A stretch of 21,765 nucleotides of DNA from Byssothecium circinans (GCA_010015675.1 ML977027.1:164427-186191); one strand, 5' to 3'. Numbered from the stretch's first letter, positions 1 through 9,529 are shown. Made by a program: numbers and translations. Notes: generated by a model not told the origin, from the sequence alone.

Positions 1-273
1 GAGGCAAATACGCGAGCAGCAGAGGCTGAATCAAGGGCTCAGCAATTGCAGGCGCAACTTGAGGCCCTTAGGCCTCAACAGCCACGAAAGAGGGTTCGCA
101 TAGACCCAAATCAACGCTTTGCAGATATAGATACAATCATGATTGCAGTGCAGGCATCTGCGCTTCTACAGGAAGAAAACGATAACAATTCTAAAGAAAA
201 GGAAGCAGAAAAAGCTGCAGCTGAAATAGCAGCAAAAACTCTGCAATCTATGTGTACAGAGTGGCAATTGTAA
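1..273 (+). CDS. Transposase C-terminus (pogo/Fot1-like), 5' partial
   Basis: The frame is open from the first base of the window and stops with TAA at 271-273, giving 90 residues. The segment is rich in Gln, Ala and Glu and reads like a coiled coil: an early QQLQAQLEALRP stretch, a basic RKRVRIDPNQRFADI block, then an acidic and Lys-rich helix. From memory this basic-then-coiled tail, with its VRIDPNQRFA motif, is typical of the C-terminal end of fungal pogo/Fot1 transposases, after the DDE catalytic domain. No catalytic residues fall inside the window, so activity cannot be judged. The frame is intact here, with no stop or frameshift. Confidence 0.7.
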   Translation, partial: EANTRAAEAESRAQQLQAQLEALRPQQPRKRVRIDPNQRFADIDTIMIAVQASALLQEENDNNSKEKEAEKAAAEIAAKTLQSMCTEWQL

Positions 274-297
274 CTAGGCTGGCGCAATTATTGCGTT

Positions 298-369
298 GAT
301 TTCTGAGGGGTGGCCGATTTGGCGATGTGGCCGGAAACCCCTGGCGGCCGGAATCTATATAGGCTAGCT
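298..369. repeat. Right terminus of transposon A with paired 10-bp direct repeats
   Basis: GTGGCCGGAA (327-336) and GCGGCCGGAA (344-353) are direct repeats whose starts lie 17 bp apart. GAGGGGTGG at 305-313 matches, in reverse complement, the CCACCCCTC at 21469-21477 in the second transposon, at almost the same distance from the element end (65 against 66 bp). Such iterated subterminal units usually serve as transposase binding sites; that role is inferred here. Confidence 0.6.
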
Positions 370-371
370 TA

Positions 372-3300
372 ACCGATACGCAGCAGCAGCCACAGACCCA
401 GTAAACCAAGTTTACTCGGCATATGTGAATTTGGTCCGTGTAGTATACTCACCACCACGGTCGAAAAGAAAAAACCCTGTTGTTTCGACCTGCTCGACCC
501 CGGTCTCCATATGCAATAATGCCATCATTCCCCAGAATCAGATCACTAAACAGATGATGCGGATCAAAGTAAAGCCAGCCCCAGTCACAAAAGGCGGACA
601 TCTACGTCCACCCCTGTCGGAAGTCCTCGTCCCGCTCGGCGATAATCGGGGCTAAGGTGACGCATGCAGAGGCGGAAGAGCACCGGTGGCTTTTACTAAT
701 CTGGATAATGTATGCGCTCTTTTTTGCACACGGAAATGTCACCGTTGATCATCTGGAAGGGAGGTTTTGTCCGGGAGAAATGAATAGCAGACGCGATTCG
801 ACTCGTTGGTAATTTCGATCCATGAGTGAGGCACTTCTTATTGCTATAAGTTGTGGGTTCAGTAAGATGATTAGATTGTTTTAGGATCGCCATTCGGCGA
901 CGGAGATCTCGGCGGCCGTCCACCGATGTACGACCCAAGAAGTGGCATCGGAGGAGTCTGACAGCACCCCCCACCGCTTTCCGTCCGCATGAAGAACAGC
1001 ACTGTAAGCTAAACTTGCGTAAGCGAGCTACCGTAGCGGAAGGAAGCAGTGTCCACGGGTACCGGCATGATGCAATATGTACCGTAAGCAGGGTGCAGAA
1101 CAGCAAGGTGGTGGCAGTTCCCAAGAGTATTCGCGTTTCTGCAAGACGTATCCGCGCATTATATGCCAATACCGGTGCCAGGTACGCATAGCGGTGAGGT
1201 CGCCTGCAGAAGTTGAGAGGACTGCCCATTCATTCGTTTTGGAGTGTCTGGATCGCAGGCTTACGCAAGCCTTCTGCAGTACGATTAAGAATAACGTTAT
1301 TCCTAAATCACTCAAACTACCTTTGTACCATTGTGGGAATAATAATGAGCGGGAAGAAAAAAGCTGTCGCAGTCGCGAGGATGCTACAATGGTAGTGGCG
1401 GAAGCGAAGAACAACCGTAGAAGGACTTGGATACGAGCAATTGCGCCTCTCATGACGTTACAAATGCGAACTTGGGATGCGGATCAAAGGGTCCAGCCAG
1501 CGGAGTTGCCTTGCCGTAGCACCCCCGCAATAATGATATGTCACCTTCCCTGCACTACGTTCTAGCGATGAAGTGTTCACGAGCAATCTAATGCGTTGAC
1601 GTTCAATCTTGGTCGGTGAAGCACGCTGAAAACCAATAAGGCGAAGGAAAGCTACGATATCGGAAGAACGAATGCCTCAATGTTTCACAGTAGGAATCAG
1701 TGCAGTTGGATTGGTGGGAGAGGCGACAGACAGTGAATGAATAATAGTGTTGCTGCTGTATATATGCATATTTGAAGAGGTGCTGTAAGGCTGAAAGGCA
1801 TTAAGACTCTCCTGCCTACATGCGGTGGTGCATTGTCAGACGCCTGATGGGGTGAAAATTGTCAATCAAGAAAGATACGTAGGAAGTTTGGGGTATTGGC
1901 ACCCCCCCTGAGTGACTGAACAATGAAGCAAAGTGTTGAGAAATCAAAGAGATGCTAGTAGACCTCATGGATCTATTTTCTAGACCTCATGACTGACTGA
2001 TCCCTCCCTCGATCAGCCTGAACGTAGACCATCTTCATCTCGGCGCGATTTGTAGTACTCAAAGGCAGGGGTGCGAAAATGCCAGGATGACAGCCTCGCA
2101 GCCTCGTTGTTGCTGTCATTTCCTGTGCAACCCCCTTAATTCCAACTCTTCACGTTCATCGATTTGGGGAAAAGTAAACACACCACTCAGGAGTCGGTCG
2201 GAAGAAATTCCGCAGGGACCGGGTTGCTGCATGCTAGAAAGCAGAACGGACCACAGACTGGGGACGGGATATTCACGACGCCGAAAAGGGGATTGGTAAT
2301 TCAACATCTAACTAAGATCGTGTTGCGGAAAACGGGCGCGCAGAGGACCGAGCGCTCGGATCTCGAGAGTTTTCGTCCACTCACTCCTGTACCCTTGCCA
2401 AGCGCCCAACTCACCCCCTTCACCCCTCTCCGTCAAACATGCCCATCTCATCTGACAGAACCTACTGGTACCCGCACTCATTAATCCGACGCTAGTAAAG
2501 CCTTGGGATAAGAAGCGTACGTCTGCTTGGAAACTTTATCTGCGTGGCGGCGAGTTTCAAATCGGGCCTTGAGCAACGTTGGGGTGTCCTGTTCTTTATG
2601 AATAGACTACGGAAAGTCTGGGCGTGCAGTTGGATGACGGAACATTGACGGCGATAGCACGTGGTAAGAAGCCGAGAAATATGAGGGACTTTCCTTGGCA
2701 AGGCATCGTTGAAGCGAGGCTGACTTTGCTGGGAAAGGAGGACGGGAACTGGGCATTGCGTGGACGTTGCGAGTTGGGCTTTTATGTGAATTATGCATTC
2801 TTGGCACGAAAGTCTTTGGGGAGTAAAAAGTCGAAGGGTTGCGAGAGCAATGCGAATACTGTAGAGAAGATGGGAGATGTAAATTACAGAGACAAGCTCT
2901 TGGACTTCTTGGTTGCTTATTGCAGGTCTGCTTTCATCCTATCGTTGGGCTGGAGTGCATGATCGCCGTACACTGGCTAGATGAGCATGCCATAATTTTG
3001 AGGCTTCCAAAGTTTCATGCAAGATTCGTAGCGATTGTGGCTGGTGATGGCGTCCACCCATCATCGTGGAGACGACGCCCTCACGTGGCCGTATGATCGG
3101 CATATCTTGGATACGAAGCCGCATGATATCGATCGCATCTTCGTACCGAGGCTTCGACTTCATTCCAAGGCACATTATCCATTTCTTGACGTCAATGAGA
3201 CGTTGACACCTCACCACAAGGTGTCTAAGGCCAGGATCCGTGGAAAACGCCAAATACGCTGTGCACACAACTGTCGAAAGCGACGGGAAAAAGGTGAAGC

Positions 3301-3860
3301 GCTCCAGAACCTGACTGGTGGGAATCCCAGGAACGTCCGACATCAGTGACGATGCGGAGAGCATGAGAACTTGGGAAGTTCGATGTCGGTCGGCGATACC
3401 AAGAGCTTTTCAGCGAACTCTGCTGGACCGAAAAACGCGGGGTACTAGAATTGGACTGTTATGTGAAGTAGTTCAAAGTAAAACAGTTTCGTATTGCACT
3501 GGACAATGAGTCACAGTACCAGTCCTTACTGACGCTTTGACTCCTTGGTTTAAGCCATTGTTTCTGCCTTAATATCAATCGCCTAAAAAGGAAACGACGA
3601 ATTTAGAAAAAGGTTGGAAGGTTTTAGTGGAAGTATCTTATTGGTCAGGAGCGCAGGCGGGTGCTGACAAAAGAATCGAGATTTAAGCTTCTTGCGAAAC
3701 GCACAGCCGGCAAAAAACGGGGCTCCGCTTGCATGGTTCTGTTTGTATTCACGCGAGCACGGCCAATACGCCAGCTCGCAGACATGAAACGGGTGTCTCT
3801 GACCCCTAAGCCACCACAACCTTACGACAACTGCTGCAAAGGCTCACGTCGTACGGAGCT
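372..3860. other. Long gene-poor stretch
   Basis: About 3.5 kb holds no gene I can support. Open frames here are short (60-177 codons), overlap on opposite strands, and show no recognisable motif or paired splice sites. The DNA is not obviously AT-rich, so heavy repeat-induced point mutation is not evident by eye. Small features are a 14-base word repeated at 556-569 and 1476-1489, a 12-bp palindrome CCGAGCGCTCGG at 2348-2359, and a nearby duplicated TAGACCTCATG-like word around 1960-1990. It may consist of old, decayed insertions between the edge transposon and the first gene. Confidence 0.5.
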
Positions 3861-3862
3861 TA

Positions 3863-3914
3863 ACAACCCATAGGGCCGGTGGTCGGTGCTCATGAGTAGG
3901 GCCGAGTTCGGCCG
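3863..3914. repeat. MITE left terminal inverted repeat
   Basis: This arm pairs with 4124-4175. The innermost shared block is AGTAGGGCCGAGTTCGGCCG. It lies next to the TA at 3861-3862. Confidence 0.85.
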
Positions 3915-4123
3915 TTAGTAGTGCCGAATAGCACTCGAATAAAGCTTAAGACCTTTACCTTTCCTTTAATAAAAGCCCTATTTACACAATTTTAACGTAT
4001 ACTAGTAAATAGGGGGTAAAATTATGCCTTAGAGCCTCTATTCCTACCTTTTTACGACTACTTTAGTAGATAAACGACTGTATATTTACTACTTGCACAG
4101 GCCAGGCGTTCTTCGGCGCTTCT

Positions 4124-4175
4124 CGGCCGAACTCGGCCCTACTTAGTAAGCACCTACCACCGGCCCATAGGTTGT
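4124..4175. repeat. MITE right terminal inverted repeat
   Basis: This is the reverse-complement partner of 3863-3914, ending in GGTTGT directly before the TA at 4176-4177. It differs from the left arm by a one-base length difference near the tip, a small indel in the CATGAGT/TACTAAGT stretch, and a few substitutions. Confidence 0.85.
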
Positions 4176-4177
4176 TA

Positions 4178-4950
4178 AACACCTCCGTAATTTGAACGAT
4201 AATACAAGTACGATCTGCTCTCAACGGTTTGCAGATGTTGGGGTTCGGCAGGGCCAGGATACTTCGCCGAGCCAGGGAAGGGTGTGCCCGAGTTGCACGT
4301 TTAAACTTTGTGTGCGAATCTTTGAAGAATCCGGAAAAGGATGAGTGTACACTGGCAGTACAAAATGCTGTTGGAGGAGGGAATGATCCCAGGTTTAAGG
4401 TCGTGCCAGTTAGATAAATCTTTTTACACCGGTGTATCAGCGGTGATGAAGATCGAGCTCGGCTTGATAAGCAACGCATGAGCTAGGATACCCCTCCCTC
4501 CTGCAAGACAAAATGTCTCGACAACATCTCACTCTGAGTGGCTGCTACATGTTCGTCGGATTCAAGATGCGCAAAGTGGGCGACTGGAGGACGTCGTACG
4601 ATAGATACGCCTCACTTGCTGAAGATGTACGTAGTTGCGCCTTTTTGGCGGTGACCCCATGACGAAAGGCGTACAGTCGTACAAGATGCTCGTTTGCATC
4701 GGACTGCCTGGAAGCAAATCCGTGTCGGTTGCTCGGCGATTGCTGAAAGCCTACGCGGTTCCTGGATGGATAACGGCCGCCCTGGGTGCCATGCAAGGGA
4801 GAATCGTGATCTACTGTGTATTTTCCTGATCTTGTGAAAATAATGAGCTCGACATGTGGACAAGGAACGGTGACTTTTCGCAAACTTTGAGTTCGGCCGA
4901 GCTGCATAGCACCGACAAGATACAATCAAGTAATGCATAACTCACAATTT
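4178..4950. other. Intergenic stretch, no gene seen
   Basis: Nothing here supports a gene. A 12-bp perfect palindrome TACACCGGTGTA sits at 4425-4436 after a T-run; the same palindrome recurs at 9518-9529. The 13-mer GAGTTCGGCCGAG at 4889-4901 matches the inner part of the MITE terminal repeat and could be a fragment of a second copy or chance. Confidence 0.45.
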
Positions 4951-5244
4951 TTAGGCATGAGCGCATATGTATGATGTTGAGGGCACAAAGAGGGAGGGAG
5001 TGCTCTTGTTCATCGAGAGGATCGATTCATCGCGCAGCGTTTGAGAGGATATGTTCACCGCGCGGCGGTTGAGAAGCTCCGTGAGCCATTCTTCGTCCGA
5101 ATCGAGGGCGTTCGACCGGCTTCGGGGTGGTTCCGATATCCGGGCCCTCTTAACTTTGCGGACGGTGATCTCCCGCCAGAGCTGGAGCTGCCGCTCCCTA
5201 GTTTCTAAGGGCAGGGCTATTTCGAAGGTCTCGTTCGAAATCAT
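4951..5244 (-). CDS. Hypothetical ORF, possible gene fragment
   Basis: A minus-strand frame reads 97 codons from an ATG at 5244 and stays open upstream to about 5335, roughly 128 codons without a stop. The composition looks protein-like: a hydrophobic start, a charged TRERQLQLWREITVRKVKRA helix-like segment, an acidic DSDEEWLTELLNRR patch and a Ser-rich tail. I do not recognise a family. The opposite strand carries an overlapping frame of similar length, which weakens the case. It ends about 520 bp before the start of the divergently oriented Zn2Cys6 gene. It could be a decayed gene, one exon of a short gene, or chance. Confidence 0.28.
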   Translation of the reverse strand: MISNETFEIALPLETRERQLQLWREITVRKVKRARISEPPRSRSNALDSDEEWLTELLNRRAVNISSQTLRDESILSMNKSTPSLFVPSTSYICAHA

Positions 5245-5762
5245 TCGAATGATGATGGCATTACTCGCACAATTTGGCTGCGGCCCAAAGTCCTCCGACT
5301 CTGTGCCGCGCTTTGTCGCTGTTGGTGCCTCTTGTCACTAAGCCCAGTGTCTTCGACAATTTGGCGCAGCCCGCCAAAGATCCTGGTTCCCTGCACCGCG
5401 CGCAAATGTAATCAACGCTCCAACTGATCAGTGATGATGTGTCTCCCGCCAGAATCGCAGGGGTGCTTTAGTCCTGGGCCGTTAAGATTACGGATTCATT
5501 ACCACGCGTCTGCCCTGTCTAGCGGCAACCTTAAGGCCGAACGTCCGTTTGGACATGCCCACTGACGTGAATAGATATAATGTCATGCTGCCACGCCGAA
5601 TTCAGGTGCGCACATCTCCAACCTTGCTTCTCCACCATTCGAAGTATTTGAAGTACCTGCCTTTGCAAAGACAGACCATTCCACGATTGTTCCACGCACT
5701 CATCGTTATCTGAACTTGATTGGTGTTACTCATTGTTGTTCTCGCGCACTCCTCACCCCCTC

Positions 5763-6770
5763 ATGTCTTCACAACGAGCGAGCTCTATGGAGTCTCAAGA
5801 CAACATCAGAAAGCGGGTGTGTAAAGCTTGCGACCGATGCCGATTGAAGAAGTCAAAGGTACGTTCGCCAAGTTGGTTGTGTTGACCGCATTCTGACCGC
5901 CAACAGTGCGACGGCGCCAGCCCATGCAGTCGGTGTAAAGCAGATAATGCCATTTGCGTCTTTGGCGAACGGAAGAAGACGCAAGACAAGGTGTATCCCA
6001 AAGGGTAAGTAGTGTCAGATCCACCGGTGAGGAGTCTGGCTGACGAATGTAGCTACGTTGAAATGCTCGAACAGCAACAGTCGCAACTTGTTGCTGGCTT
6101 GCGAGAATTGTACAACCGATTACAAACAGGCCAGGGTTGGCCGGGAGCTCCTCTGCGCGAAGCTCAAGGAGGTAACCCGCTGACCCACGACATTCTCGAA
6201 CGCCTCGATCTCCTCCACTCTCCAAGTGACGGCAGCGGGAAATATGAGGGTTTCGAGGAAGACTGCAATCGCATGCAACAGAAGCTGCTGGAGGGAGGTG
6301 CACCATACACACGCAGGAGAGGTTCTGTGAGCTCCGATTCAGAACACGGCCACACGCCTTCGACTTCGTCATTTAGCGGGACGCCGACTACAAAGTCCAT
6401 GCCTTTCACCGACCCATTCCCACGGCATACAGCACCCCCTACACCACCGATGCACAGCCCGTTTCCGACACAGTCACATATCATGTCGCCGGTGAAACAA
6501 GAAGCGCCAATGGTTCCGACCACCTTCATGAATACCGGCGCCCTTGATCCTGCCGCTCTGTCGCGACCTAGCTGGACAACAGATTCGATGATGATGGATG
6601 AGCCGTTGGACTTTAGCAAGCCCATGTACGGTTTCGATACATACGGCAATTTCGACCAGAATGCTATACTGCTCGATCCCATTGTGGTCAACGACCCCGC
6701 TCTTCCTGGGTGGAATTCTAACAGCGACCTGGACTTCCATTATTTCATCAATCACCAGGTGGTAACATGA
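5763..6770 (+). CDS. Zn(II)2Cys6 transcription factor
   Basis: Exons 5763-5858, 5907-6004 and 6053-6770 give 303 residues. Both introns are 48 nt with GT-AG ends, and CTGAC lies before both acceptors as a likely branch site. The N-terminal domain is a clean fungal binuclear zinc cluster: Cys at residues 23, 26, 33, 39, 42 and 49 (spacing C-x2-C-x6-C-x5-C-x2-C-x6-C), with the basic RLKKSK stretch between. The first intron falls directly before Cys33, a frequent position in this family. A GYVEMLEQQQSQLVAGL stretch follows and should form the short dimerising coiled coil. The rest is Ser/Pro/Thr-rich and acidic (near DEPLDFSKPMYGFDTYG), as in activation regions, and there is no fungal-specific middle homology domain. 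The zinc cluster and linker recall proteins annotated as fluconazole-resistance-protein-1-like, but that is from memory and target genes are unknown. An alternative spliced C-terminus is described separately. Confidence 0.88.
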
Positions 6771-6798
6771 TTAGCCCGGCGTCTTCCTCCGTTCCTAG

Positions 6799-7071
6799 TT
6801 TCATTCGAGCGTTCAAGAATCTTTTGGGTATGGATCCGCATGGAGTCCCAATCTGGCTTCCGGCTCGGCGTTAACGGGCATATTCGGCGGAGTAGGATTA
6901 TTCATCTGCAATAATACTTGGCTGGGACAATCTGATGTGCCCTGGGGTAAATCGACGAGCGAAGATGACGTTCATCGAGGAGTGGTTGATGAACGGTCTT
7001 CCGAGGGGATAGATACGGGCTGGACCGACTGCAACGTGGGATGCGAAGTCGGTGGTGCGATGGATAAATGA
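6799..7071 (+). other. Possible alternative last exon of the Zn2Cys6 gene
   Basis: If a 40-nt intron (6759-6798, GT...CTAG) or a 37-nt one (6762-6798, GTAACA...CTAG) is removed just before the TGA at 6768-6770, the frame continues for 90 more codons to a TGA at 7069-7071. The protein would then be about 390 residues. The intron would be shorter than the others in this gene and its donor is ordinary at best. The added sequence has no motif I know. It may simply be 3' UTR. Confidence 0.35.
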
Positions 7072-7795
7072 CTAGATAGTAATGATTGTAAAAATATAAT
7101 TCGCCCTCAGATCTGGCTCAGGATGCAGTGGTGGGGAATACCTCACGGTCCACAGTCCAGAGTCTTGAGCTAGGTTGAGAAGTGGGCTGTCAATGACTAA
7201 GCTACCGGCGTTACTTTTATCCTAGCTCCTCCAAGGCACCTCACACTTTCAGTTGCATCTCAAGTGCATGCAGCATCTTCAAGATCAAAGCTCAGTTACG
7301 ATATTGATCAAAGCGTAAAGAAATTATTCCGTTTGAAGCTGTGCAAGCTCCGTGTAGGCACCACGGGATAAACCGATAAAGTAGCTTTTGACCTTGATTC
7401 ATTAGGCTAATAAGCCATAGACCCCACAGTTGCGACACCAAACTTAATAGACTGCCCCTCCATCAAGAAACCCTCTACTTACAACTACGTCCGTCTTTTT
7501 GAAGTCTCTACAAGGGGCTTACGACTTTCAACGTCACCGTTATAGCGTCTTGACCTCTACAGGAACACTTCAGTAAAGCGCGACTGTGCTTGCAAGCAAC
7601 CCAACTTTGGAGAACAATTACAACCGCATTTCCTTCTATATACTCCGTCGAAGAGAAAATACGTCTGGTAGGTCTATGATGCTGTAGTGTCCCGACCGTG
7701 TTGACGACATTTGGTTGATGATATAACGATAGGTCTAAGTCTACGATCATTCTCTTCACCCATACGTTCCATCATCCTACCATCAACACGAAATC
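7072..7795. other. Intergenic region before the epimerase
   Basis: The region holds the 3' flank of the regulator and the promoter of the epimerase. No gene and no clear regulatory palindrome were seen. Open frames are short and lack motifs. Confidence 0.5.
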
Positions 7796-9015
7796 ATGGC
7801 CGCGGACAAAGCCTTCACTTTCTTGCCCCTAGGAGCTATCATACAGGAGTTCAAGATCAATGGCAGGAACATCGTCCAGGGGTTTCCTACCGCAGACCTA
7901 TACAAGAAATGGTATGAGACACCGACCCAAAGACAACGAGCCTTCAAGCTAACCCGCCATAGTAAGTGTTTTAGGTGCTCGAATATTTCCACAATCGTCG
8001 TTACATTGTCTTCCACTGCAGCATGCAGCCACTCTCAGGCGATATCCCCATGACCTGCCTCAAGTACGTTCAATTTTCGCTAAGCGTCTTAGACAACGCC
8101 CCATACTTTGGGGAGACCATCGGTCGGATCGCCAATCGCGTGTCAAATGGGAAATTTGAATTGAATGGCAAGACGCATCAATTGCCGATCAACAATGGAC
8201 CAAATTCTCTTCATGGCGGCAACCTTGGTTGGGGAAAGCGGGAGTTCGAAGGCCCGTCTCAGGTTGAGCGCAACGGAAAACAAGCCACTCTGTTCAAGTA
8301 TCGCAGTGTCGACGGTGAAGAAAATTATCCAGGAACTGTTGAAGTGCGCGTTTGGTATGTTCAAGAGAAGGACCAAGGCAAGGAGGTGCTCCATATCGAA
8401 TACGAGGCCGAATTGGTTGGTGATGATGCTTCTGAGACTGCCATTAACATGACGAACCATAGGTAAGTACGATTAGAACGACTGACAAGCATATTGCTGA
8501 CCATCTTTTCAAGTTACTTCATCCTCAGCGACTCCCCTTCCATTGCCGGCACCGAGGTTATCTTGAGCACGAACAAGTACCAAGTTGTCGACGACGGAGG
8601 TATCCCAAAGGGGCCTATCGAAGAGTACCCCGGCGTAAAGCCCAACACTCTTTTCATCCTCGGCGAGAAGGAGCCTGATGTTGATGACTGCTTTGTTGTC
8701 AACACCGACCCTGCCAGCGTCCCCATCGATACCCGAAGCTCACCCTTGCAGAAGTTGGCATCTTTCTATCATCCGGATTCCAAAATCCATCTCGAAATCT
8801 CGTCTACCGAGCCCGCATTCCAGTTTTACACCGGTAAATATATCGATGTACCAGCAGTTGAAGGTGTGCCAGCTCGTGGAGCTCGATCAGGATTCTGTGT
8901 CGAACCCAGCCGCTACGTCAACGCCATCAACGTCCCCGAGTACAAGTCGATGGTGACCCTTAAGAAAGGCGAGAAATACGGGACCAAGATCGTCTATCGT
9001 GGTTGGCAGGCGTAG
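7796..9015 (+). CDS. Aldose 1-epimerase (galactose mutarotase family)
   Basis: The best model joins 7796-7910, 8093-8462 and 8514-9015, giving 328 residues, a normal length for the family. The enzyme interconverts alpha and beta anomers of aldoses such as galactose and glucose. Recognisable landmarks in order are FLPLGA (9-14), YFGETIGRIANR (43-54), NSLHGG with the catalytic-type His79, NHSYF with His161, PDVDDCF (216-222) and GFCVEPS with the catalytic-type Glu292; the role assignments follow the well studied bacterial mutarotases. The start ATG at 7796 puts the family's opening strand right at the N-terminus. The second intron (8463-8513, 51 nt) has GTAAGT, a GCTGACC branch and splits the Ser of NHSYF. 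The first intron is complex and is described separately. With nested splicing the join reads YKKYNAPYFGE, as expected for the family; single-intron splicing instead inserts 17 residues. No signal peptide is visible, so a cytosolic enzyme is likely. Confidence 0.93.
7911..8092 (+). other. Predicted [D1,2] stwintron in the epimerase gene
   Basis: This 182-nt intervening sequence is read as two nested GT-AG introns. The inner intron is 7912-7962. Removing it brings G7911 next to TAAGTG at 7963, creating a consensus donor GTAAGTG for the outer intron, which ends at CTTAG (8088-8092) with CTAAG as likely branch. After both steps the codon T|AC gives Tyr39 and restores the family sequence YKKYNAPYFGE. 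The outer intron is 131 nt, longer than its neighbours. Confidence 0.78.
7912..7962 (+). other. Inner intron of the stwintron, 51 nt
   Basis: It has all canonical marks of a fungal intron: donor GTATGA, branch-like GCTAACC and acceptor CATAG. It lies between the first and second bases of the outer donor. Because 51 is a multiple of three and the frame through it is open, leaving it partly in the mRNA through use of the GTAAGT at 7962 would give an in-frame 17-residue insertion rather than a null product. Confidence 0.78.
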
Positions 9016-9517
9016 GCACAGTAGTTTCATTTACGGAAAAATCTCTTCTTCCAAGCTATAGTGGTTTTGTATAGCCTTTTTCAATATTTGTCGGACGTTT
9101 CAAATTCGGCTTACGGTCTTCAATTTTCCAGCGGTCTTTGCGCGTATATCTCACAACTCCCAATTGGATATCCGAGCAATTTCCGCATACATTTCGTTTC
9201 CTTGTCCATCTATTATTCCTTCAGAACATGAGATATACACAAGCGTCAAAATATCTCATATTTAGGGCTACAACAAATCCCTCCTAGGCCAATGATTGGC
9301 CCTCATACAAGGTCCCGATTTTACATTTGCTGATCGGAGTTAACAACGCCACGTCGCTTATCCCACGGTGGTAAGGTTTTCAGCGTTCAGCCCATATCCG
9401 ATAGCGCAGTCCTTCAGCCTGAAAATCTACGATCCTGACCCATAAATTTTACGGCCGAAGAGAAAATTGTTATTTTGCTCACGACTCAGCTGAGCTCTTT
9501 TTCCGAGGGCTTTTTTA

Positions 9518-9529
9518 TACACCGGTGTA
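9518..9529. repeat. 12-bp palindrome, second copy of the one at 4425
   Basis: TACACCGGTGTA is a perfect palindrome, preceded by a T-run as in the copy at 4425-4436. It could be a regulator site or a remnant of a repeat; nothing else ties the two places together. Confidence 0.35.

Larger units (their letters stand above)
1..369 (+). mobile_element. pogo/Fot1-type DNA transposon, 3' end only
   Basis: This is the right-hand end of a cut-and-paste transposon that enters from outside the window. It contains the last 90 codons of a transposase and about 95 bp of terminal non-coding DNA. The right boundary is placed at 369, just before a TA at 370-371, because the last bases (GCTAGCT, 363-369) mirror the AGCTAGC that opens the second transposon at 21412, also next to a TA. 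TA target duplication is the rule for Tc1/mariner/pogo elements. Within the terminus, a GGCCGGAA unit occurs twice, 17 bp apart. Only one end is visible, so the exact boundary is an inference. Confidence 0.7.
3863..4175. mobile_element. Palindromic MITE of Tc1/mariner type, 313 bp
   Basis: The two ends are imperfect inverted repeats of about 52 bp (3863-3914 and 4124-4175). Both read ACAACC, then a block ending GGGCCGGTGGT, then GGTGCT, then AGTAGGGCCGAGTTCGGCCG, with one short indel and a few mismatches. A TA dinucleotide flanks each end (3861-3862 and 4176-4177), as expected for the Tc1/mariner superfamily. The interior is markedly AT-rich and has no coding capacity, so this is a non-autonomous miniature element. 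Which autonomous family mobilised it cannot be told from the window. Confidence 0.88.

Noticed and set aside
556..1489. 14-base word GATGCGGATCAAAG repeated at 556 and 1476
   Set aside because: Flanks do not extend the match convincingly, so a true repeat family cannot be supported.
1028..1565. Overlapping frames of 141-177 codons on both strands
   Set aside because: Frames on both strands compete, neither shows a motif, and starts are poor; most likely chance.
2624..3364. Frames of 104-141 codons on both strands
   Set aside because: No recognisable domain, no coherent splice structure and mutual overlap.
372..5762. Repeat-induced point mutation across the gene-poor region
   Set aside because: The sequence is not clearly AT-rich or TpA-loaded by eye outside the MITE interior; a computed index would be needed.
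6164..6691. 175-codon frame antisense to the Zn2Cys6 gene
   Set aside because: It is a shadow of the well supported sense gene and has no domain.
7962..8092. Simple single intron for the epimerase (exon ending at 7961)
   Set aside because: It leaves 17 extra residues inside a conserved motif, although the frame stays open; kept only as a possible isoform.
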